64,000 bases of DNA from the NCBI GenBank assembly GCA_009760855.2, contig WPIO01000047.1, positions 3,116,001 through 3,180,000 of the forward strand. The letters are read 5' to 3'. The notes beneath the pieces are model-generated. The model was not told the origin of the DNA. It saw nothing but the letters and a program-made list of their open reading frames with translations, and did not search any database. The translations under genes were made by a program, and so were the position numbers. Positions 27,501 through 36,500 of this stretch are shown piece after piece (position 1 is the first letter of the stretch; the number at the start of each line of letters is the position of its first letter). This DNA comes from Cristatella mucedo (taxonomy: Eukaryota > Bryozoa > Phylactolaemata > Cristatellidae).

Positions 27501-30500
27501 ACTGAATCGCTTCAATATTAATTGCGTAGTTCTCTTAAGAACTTGTTTCAAATTCTATCACTTGGTGAGAAAAGCTATATACTTAAATTGAAATGATCTG
27601 ACACTTCCTAAAGCAGTCAACGACGGTCAGATATGTTCTAAATAAACTGTCGCTGTGCGAATAGGGTTCACCTCGTTTAGCTCAATTGACTTAGGTTTCT
27701 CGGCTTTCGGTTCACAGAGACCTACAAAGCATATCAAGAACTTAAGAATGAATACCCCTATGTTTTTGCTGGGGTGAAACTTATCGGTTCTGTGGTTCGC
27801 TAAATATAACACAATTAGTGTATACCAGTGGACGTTTCTGTGTATCACTAATAGGAATAGCAAGGTATGCATCTATAAAACCTATTGTGCAGGCCTGATG
27901 GCTGGTAATGTGAGTTTTCAAATTGGAAGTAACCAGCGAACGTCTGGCAGCTTCTTTGCCTGCAAAGATTTTGCCTTCAAAAACAATGAGGATGCATTGC
28001 CTTACCTATGGGTGTTGAATACGCCATACAGCATCTTCTGCTTCGAGCCTCCGTCACCAAACACACTTCCGGTGCCCAGCTTTGAAGCGCCCGCTGAAAT
28101 TCAGATCAAATTATAATGCCACTGAATTCGGCTTAAGCGCTTCCTGGTTATGGTTACAAGTATAAATCTATTTGAATGTAAAAAATTGACAGATAGAAAT
28201 GAAACAATATTTCCTAAAATTTAGCTACTATTCTTTTTTGAATATGTCGCTCTCAGTTCTTAATTCTTCGAAACAATTATTCCGTAGCTTTTTCAAATGC
28301 TGAGCATAGTTTTAAGTGCATCGCTAACACGACTTGCTGTAATGCAGTCACTTACAGTGACTAGCTCCATCATTCCATCATCATCCACCATCATCATAGC
28401 ATTACAGCTGCATGTTTAGCATAAAGAGTAAAGCGAAAGAAACGGAGCCCGTAAAACGAGTTCCATTGAGCTAATGAAAGAGTTTGCTTTATTCGAGACC
28501 TTCTAAAAGACTACTCAGTAACAGCACAGACATTTAAGATGATTGCGAATCTCTCCCTGATGATTATACAACGTTCAATGGAGCTGACACGTGATTAATC
28601 TTTCTGTTCGCCTATTTTGTGTACGAATGAATAACTCCAGCCGTGTAGGACTTGCAACGATTGACTAAGCACAGATCACTGCGAGAAAACGGTTCACCTA
28701 AAAGTTAAAGCAGAACTTTCAAATAGAGACGTGAAATGTAGTGGTCACTGCACTCTGTTTCTCATAAGTTTTTTGTTCGATGTTGTGCATGAAAATCACA
28801 TAGCAGCATTAAATTCGTAAGAATCGGGCTTAATCAACGTGATTTGAAGACCTCCTTTTCCAGCAGAGTCTTTCATATAAGTTTGGAATTTTAAGACTTC
28901 TAATAATTTTTAAAAGTTTTGAGCCATCTTATTATTCTTTAGTTACAGGTTTGCTTCGTCCAATTTTAAACCCGTCAATAATCATGAAGAGATCATTCGT
29001 TGACATCAAAATTTTTGGTTTTTAAGCGCTATTTCTAAAGTCTTTATTGGCCGCTATCTCTCTAAAATATTTGTCAAGCTGGTATGAAAACGCATTGGCT
29101 TGCTTCTAAGTAGCGGACCTGGTCTGTCATGAAAACTCAGAGTGATCAGCCAGTGAAATCACTTTGGACCGATACATTGAAATGCGAAAGTCTTGATGAT
29201 TGAAGGCTATCCATAAAATCCATTGGAGCTACTACAGTAGTTTCTGCAGCTGGTATCTAATTTCAGATTTTCCAATACTTCAACGTAAACATGGATCACT
29301 AAACAGCGGTACGATAGATCTCGTCAGCCAGACCGTGGTCTACACTAAATTTTGCTTCCAATTCGTTTCCCACAAGGGCGAGAATCCAGTAGTCAAGCAA
29401 TGAGGCCAATCAGAAGAGCGGATCCTTAGAGAATATTAAAATCTAATGGAAATACGGATACTTGTTGACGTCCTGATGAATCTTTTGATTGCCTTTAGCC
29501 GCGATCATGCGGCGGCTGTCCAGTCTCGCTGACTAGACTACGCACCCGGTTGAATTGCACAAGTACTTCACTCACGGTCCATTTCGACTATTCGCACATA
29601 GAAACCCTATAGGAAATATGGTAATCCGTCACCCTGTCGTGGCGTCTCCTATAAATTTAACGCCAACGATACCCGTCCGTCCTACCCGTTCAACTCTTTA
29701 AAGTCAGCATGGTGCAATAGATAAGCTGTGACCCTGTCTTGCAGATAGTATGGTGTTTAACCTCAGCCAATTCGCTTGCGATAGCCTTGATAAATTAAGT
29801 TCCTCGTCGGAAACCCTAAGCGTGCGGATGGAAAAATATTCTCTAGTCTTTATTCTCGTAATTGGTATTGCCGTAGTGTGACACTTATCAATTCCTCATA
29901 ATTTCAAGTTTCCTAATCACGAATGCCTGCTATTTCAAAGTTGTAGAAGTGCATAGCCTACACTGCTAGTCATTTTGTCTGATCATTGTCCAGGTTTATA
30001 GAATAAGTAGTGCATTTTAATGGCTAAAGGTCTTACTGATCCCTGGTTTTTATAGACTGTACTACTGCCACAAAATATTGGCAGGCATTGGCATAGTGAA
30101 AGATGAACCACCAGGCTCTGGCTACCCTAGTAACAAACTAAAGGGGAGAGTCACACGACCTTTATCATCTTAGGATTGGCTGTCTCTGCCAAGTCTAAGG
30201 CAGGCTCTTTCTTATTTTAATCCGGGCGGAGTCTTTTCAGTGGAAGGGTTAACGCAATCTATTAAAGGCTCTACAGTAATATTGATAAAGCAGCAATGTT
30301 AGTTTCTAAGACCTAGAAATTCATCTCCATGTCTCCTTTGAAAAAAGCTGTGACGGCTTTTGTTTGATCCAAAAGGCGCACGGCCGTCTTTTAAAAATGA
30401 CCCACAAGACCCGCTATGGCATATTTCATATCTGGTGAACTGTGCTACCATTTTCGGTCACCTCATTCCGTCTCATCAGGTCTTCTCTGGACTAAGGATT

Positions 30501-33500
30501 AACCGATACATTTTTAAACTTATGTACTCTTGGTGCCTGAAGCTTTTGCTCGGCCTAATGTGCATAGTGGATCTCTCTGCAATTGTTATTATCCGACGCC
30601 TTCTTCCAAAAGAGGACATCATTTTAACTTGTCTCCAGCTACTACTCTCCTGCTCTGTAACTGCCTCTACTGTGCTCCTGCTTTGAGTTAGCAGCCCAGT
30701 CTTTCGTAAAGTCCATTGGCTACTTTATTAGCCCCGATAACCGCTTAATATCTGAGTTCACGATAAGCAACCCTCTGGAGAAACCACCGCTTAGTCTCCC
30801 TGAGTTATGCTACAGACAGAGATATATATATAGGTGTACTTTACATTCATGCCCGTCATGTGAGCTATTCTGTGCCTGTAAGATCTACATCATCTTAAAT
30901 TGCATTGCATTACATCACAGATTGCCCATCCGCTCTTTATACTCTTCCAGTAAGCGCTTACACCAGCCATTCAGTTTGGATACACTGAAAATCTAGAACT
31001 CGCCTCCTGCTTCCCTCACAACCAATAATGACCCTGCATTGCTTAAGGCTCAGCTAAAGACTCAAAAGCTCCGATCCTTCTTTTCTGCTCTCAATACTAA
31101 GTTATATTTTTTCATGACTACTTTACGTGTACATGTGCTTATTCAGGTCATGGCAGTTTCTAGACGTCCACAAATCTGGTAGGTTTGATTATCTTTGTGT
31201 TTTCTTTAACATACCGTCTTAAGCATAGTGCTTGGCTTGTTCCTGCATATCCAAGCATGGACCTATGCATGTCATTAACCCTTTGCTACTCAGCGCTTTG
31301 CAGTGAGTTCCAATCCTCCCATTGAAGGATTTAGTCCTCTTAGGACGCAATACAAAATTGTATGGTGTTGTCGAAATTACTAGTACAATGATCTTTAGCT
31401 TTCTGCTTTCTTTATAATTTTTTATTTTTAAGCCATGGCCGCAAGTTTCCGCTTACGCGCGTACCCAATTCCAATAGACGCCCTTTCTTAATACAAAAAA
31501 AGATGTTACTTGTAATTGGGAGCAGAGAAGCCACAACTAATTATGCCCGGTTGTGGGACCCCATCAACTACAGGCCTCACTCCGGTCGAAGCTGTCAACG
31601 CATCACTGACCACGTGAAAGATCCCCCGAGGGGTTTTCTCCGCGCCTTGAATGCTTGGATGCATGCTTCGTCTGTAGCGGGTCTCTGGAATTCGCCTGAC
31701 TAAGAGCAAGCTGCGTGAGAGAGCTGAGACGAGAGCATCGTGAAAGCAACGCCCTAGAAATACATCCTCAGCAGATCGGAAACTTTCGCTGTACGCTACC
31801 TATTTCATCGAAGTAGAACGTATGAAATCCAGCGTTATTTATAGTGTTTAAGTCGTGGTGAACAAATCTTCCCTCGACAGAGCATTCCAGTGACGCCTTA
31901 AATAGAGTAGCGAAGAGCATTGCACCATCTGTCTCCTGCAGCAGCTGTTCGTGTGACATGTCGTCTTTACATGCTCTAGCAACTCTCGACACACTCTTGT
32001 ACAAAAACGGAACGAGTTCTTGTGCCACTTCCGTAAATATCCAATAGACATGCTGATCCGATTCAAAGTGTGTGAGGAAGTTTGGGTATATTCGACTATC
32101 ACGCGACGCTCCTGTAGAAAAAAAGAAACGTCATAGTTCCTAATGTATCGGCATACATGCAAAGTGATTTAATTTATCTCCGTCTGCAACTCCACAAAGC
32201 CACACAGACTATGTGATTGTTCAGAAGAAGTGTTTTGTTTAGCTCACTCACAGCCTAAACTGCTTTCGGTACGCATTTGGTAGCCGACAGACTTCACCAT
32301 GCACAACAAACAGAAAGTTTGATGCATAGCAGAGTCAGGAGATCAGTGAGCAGTTGAGGTAGTGAGTAGCATGAAAGTATCAGATCGGGACCGCCGGAAA
32401 GAATGCGCCATAGTCGGCAGCAGGAGAGCAGTTGTCGTTGCATAAGAATTTTGGAAGTGAATAACAGTCTAGGACCTGCACAGCAGAGGCTTCTGTCACC
32501 ATCGGTTATAAAGCAGAGGAATGGATCAGCTAATTTATTTCCAGAGAGGAACTGAAAGCACGAGGGTGCTGAAACTTATGCAGCAGTTCAGTTAGGTATG
32601 AATGAGCCAACCTTTGGCGAGCATTTTGGGTCAGCCTAAGAGCTTTACCTCTGTAGCCATCAATCAACTGTCAGCCATCCAAGCTTTTCTAGCAAAGGAG
32701 ACTAAAGTTCAAACCGCTGTAGTATGTGTGAACTAGCCTTGCAGCCATATAGATTACCAGCCGCATCGGTCTACTGGCCTTTTTGCAAGATCATCTAAGA
32801 TGGATATGCAACGATCTGATTGCCGAATCAGAACCGAAGAAAAACTTAATTTCGTGCAAGCAACTGTGGAATACAGTTCCTAATCCTAGATAGGGATCAA
32901 ACATCGTTTCTAGCTGTCGAAGCAGTCTTCTGAACGAAGCTTTTAAATGTAGGCAGTTGGCGAAGACGACACCTAAATTCCGAGCACCTGGTAATGGTTG
33001 CAAAGCACCATCACCTAACAGAAGACCAAAGACTTCCGATTCAACCACACGCTTATGTTTTCCTATGAGCAGCAGTTTAGTTTTATAGTTGTTTAGTTCT
33101 AAGAAAACTTCCGACATCCAGTATCGTATGTCTTCAAGGCAAGCATTCAGTTTATCAGTTGCAGCAGCAGATTTCAACGGTTTAAATAAAAAATACGGCT
33201 GAGTATCGTCAGCATAAAATTGATCTATCTGGATGAAACCGGACCCCACCCACGTCAAAGTACGAACACGACCAAAAACGTACGATTTAAGTCATGCCAA
33301 CGCCTGGTCTGCCAGACCGAGCGTTGCTCACAATTATTCAAGTAGGAAATCGTGATCGGTGGTATCGAAAGCAGCTAATTAATCTGGCAGTACTAGGGCA
33401 GTGACATTCCCGTCATCGTTGCTGCATAGGATGTCATGGTTTGCCTGCCTGTAGCCAAACGATTCATGAATAGGAATTGCAACACCTCCACCAACCTCGC

Positions 33501-36500
33501 TCGATTGCATTGACTGATAGAATGAGATTCCGGGTGGGGTGGTCTCAGATATGCAGCTCCGGAGCAGGGCGTCATCTTTATTTTGGTAAGTCGATCCGCG
33601 ATGGCAGACTAGGTAGTGCCGTTTCTTTCAGGACCTCGCTACCGAGGTCGTGGGTTAAAATCCTGCAGCGGGCGATCCTCAATTGCCGCTTCTAGCTGCA
33701 GTGCTAGCCTTTTAAGGCTCTTCTGTCGCTATACAAGAGGTGGCTGTTAAATCAGCTTGAATTATTTAAGCAGAAACGCAAGTACCTTATCCTGGACAGC
33801 CTGATCGCGAATAAGTAATCCCATGGTTTTGAGTAAGCGGACATGTTGCTGGGAAAACTTAAGAGACTGTCCAGTGACCGTGCGACGCCGATTAAGGTGC
33901 TGGTATTCTAGTCGGCATATATCCGGCCTATCAGACGCACTCTTCAAATTTAAATTAGAACTTAGTAAAGGTCCCGGTCGACTTTTTACAACATGATGAG
34001 GCACGGCAAGCGAGCTACTACCCCAATGAGCGCTAATCGGCGCTTTAAACCTAAGGGTCATAGGTTTGATAGCCGAGCTGTTGATAGGGCGAACGAAGGA
34101 TGAAGAGAGGTTCTAAATTACTGGCCGAAGTAGGCCCACAGGTAGGTATCGACAAATGATGCCATCGCACCTTCTGCTAAGCAGGTCCTGTTTTGAGTTG
34201 CATATCCGAGGACAGCTCGTAAACGGTCCCAGCGAAGATAGCAGCGGAATGTCCGATGGTGTCGCGTAGAAGTCAGGTAAAGGTCTACAAGGCACTCAAA
34301 GTCGCCTAGGGCAGCCGCTCTCTAGCGAGAGGAGGAATCATTTTCAGAGCGGTCTCGACATTTTAAGTGAACTAAATTGATCCTATTTAAAAACAATTAC
34401 TTGACATTTGGTCTCTAACCCACATATGTCTCCTTGTATTCTTCGAATAGCCCATTCCACTAATACTGGATCCAATTTTCGTAGCCTTGCTCGCTCAGTT
34501 AGAATAGCAGTAGATGCGCTTGCAGGATTCGCTTCGATTTACCTCGGTGTGCATAAATTTCGGGCACCGAAAAAAGATGACTGGTTATTAGTAACTATTG
34601 GCTGTTCTAGAAACGTTCAATGGCAATAGCCAAGAATAAAGCTGTGGGTTGGGTGAGCCTTCTACCTCTGGGCACTGTTTTCCTTCCTCCTTCGTCTGGC
34701 TATGTGGGCGAATGCAGCGAGCCAGCCGACACCGAGCAGCCTTGTGAGGCTTCATAGTTATCTAATACGTCCGAATCGATGATCAGCGCGAACGACCACG
34801 AGAAGTTAAAGTACCAAATAAAACCTTATTGGACTGCAAGAGCCGTTAGGACTTTTCCAGTCTCTGCTTTTGTGCTTTTAATTTCTTACGGCGCATCTGA
34901 AAGGGGCTTTAGCATGCACCCAGTTTCCATCTTGCCATCACGATCAAGAGCAATTCATCCGAAATCTTACGCCCCTCGAACCTGTAGGTCTTCACGAGTT
35001 ACTTATACAGTATGGCGGCTCTTGCCCCTCCCAAAAATGTCAGCTCTTGGAACACTATTACGCGTTTTTCAATTGTTTTTCCGCATTACTGTCGGCCTTT
35101 TAATGCTTTCTTTAATCGTCGCAGTGCCGATGTTTGTTTGAGCAGATGGCGTGAGTGGACACTCGAGGAGCGATTAATTCAGGTAGGTATGCCAGAACCA
35201 AAGCGCTCTGACAATCAGGCATTTAACGTTACTCACAAAAATTAGTTTCTGATATGCTGTCATATTCCGAATGATCCAGATGTTATAGTCACTGCTGACG
35301 CGACATGTGTAGAGTTACCAGCAATTATAGCCAAAGCTTTAAGCGACAAGTCTTTAAATGACCTCAAATGCTTCAGCTGACTGAATAATATATCGGTAGC
35401 AGAGCTGAAGCCGGCTAACAGTCTATGAGTCTACGAGGCGCCTTAAAAACATATGGCAATTTTTTAGCTGATTCATACTAAGTGCTTAGAGCCACTTTTG
35501 GAATAGTTGCTATCGGTCAGATTATCGCTCTAGAATTTTTTTCTAATTACTGATCATGGTAACGTAAATCGCCTACAATCAACTCGAGATGTTGGCAAGC
35601 CACTGCAATTTGCTACTAAATTTACTCTTGCATAATTTACCAACCTTCTAAACTTTGTGAAGTAAGCAAATTCATGCATCATCAAAATAATTACGGCCTA
35701 GATGACTACACCAATGATCTATTTATGCTGCTTGTTTTTAAAAACCTCAGTTCACTTACCCCTGTCATTTACTCTGAACCGAGATATGCCTAAAGGAGAA
35801 TCGCCAGTGCGTAGTGATGCGCCAGATTCATTCAAGGAAGCTCTGTAGATCAGACATTTAAACGCCGTGAAGAAGTCCAGCACGCAGCCTCCGAAATAGG
35901 CCAGCAAGCCTGGGCCTTAAAAGATCACGTAGCACTTCTAAGCTTTACGTTGCGTAATTGTTGAGCACACGCCTAGAGATATTAGTATCACTCAAAGCAT
36001 CGAAACCTTACCGGTGACGAAGGAAACTGAATTCATCCATGGCAGCGGTGGTGCGAAAAAAGTGCTCTTTACTCCAAGTCGGTTGGTTCCACTGGAACTT
36101 AAATTCCAGCGTGCCTGAAAATAAGGAATACAGGATAAATATTTTTACAATTGCAAATAGGTTTTTTCTCATGAGACAGTTCAGCAATCATCTATGGCAT
36201 AATTAGGTTTAGAGGTAGCCCTTGAAGATGTAAGAAAAACTCCAACTTCGTTTTGGAAGGTTCGTGCCAGTTTAAGCTGATCTAGCAGTTAGTTCCAACC
36301 TACTTATTTCCAAGCTTATCCATGCATAGTCAATGGAGCGAAACTTATATAAGATTAGAAATGAAAGCATATTTCAAAATTATATGTAAAGATTTTCTTA
36401 TACAACGAACATGCATCTAATGTTATTAAGCTTATTTGTCTGAACTGAATAGCAAATCAGCAGTGAGTTCCTTGAACGGAATGTATGGATGTGCTAATCA

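Noticed and set aside
27898-28116. 72-codon plus-strand ORF
   Set aside because: It is the shadow of the minus-strand LYGVF semaphorin exon, which has splice sites and matching phases.
31503-31709. Overlapping 66- and 67-codon ORFs on both strands
   Set aside because: The region contains small palindromes such as CCCCCGAGGGG, which open both strands; no domain and no link to the semaphorin phase chain.
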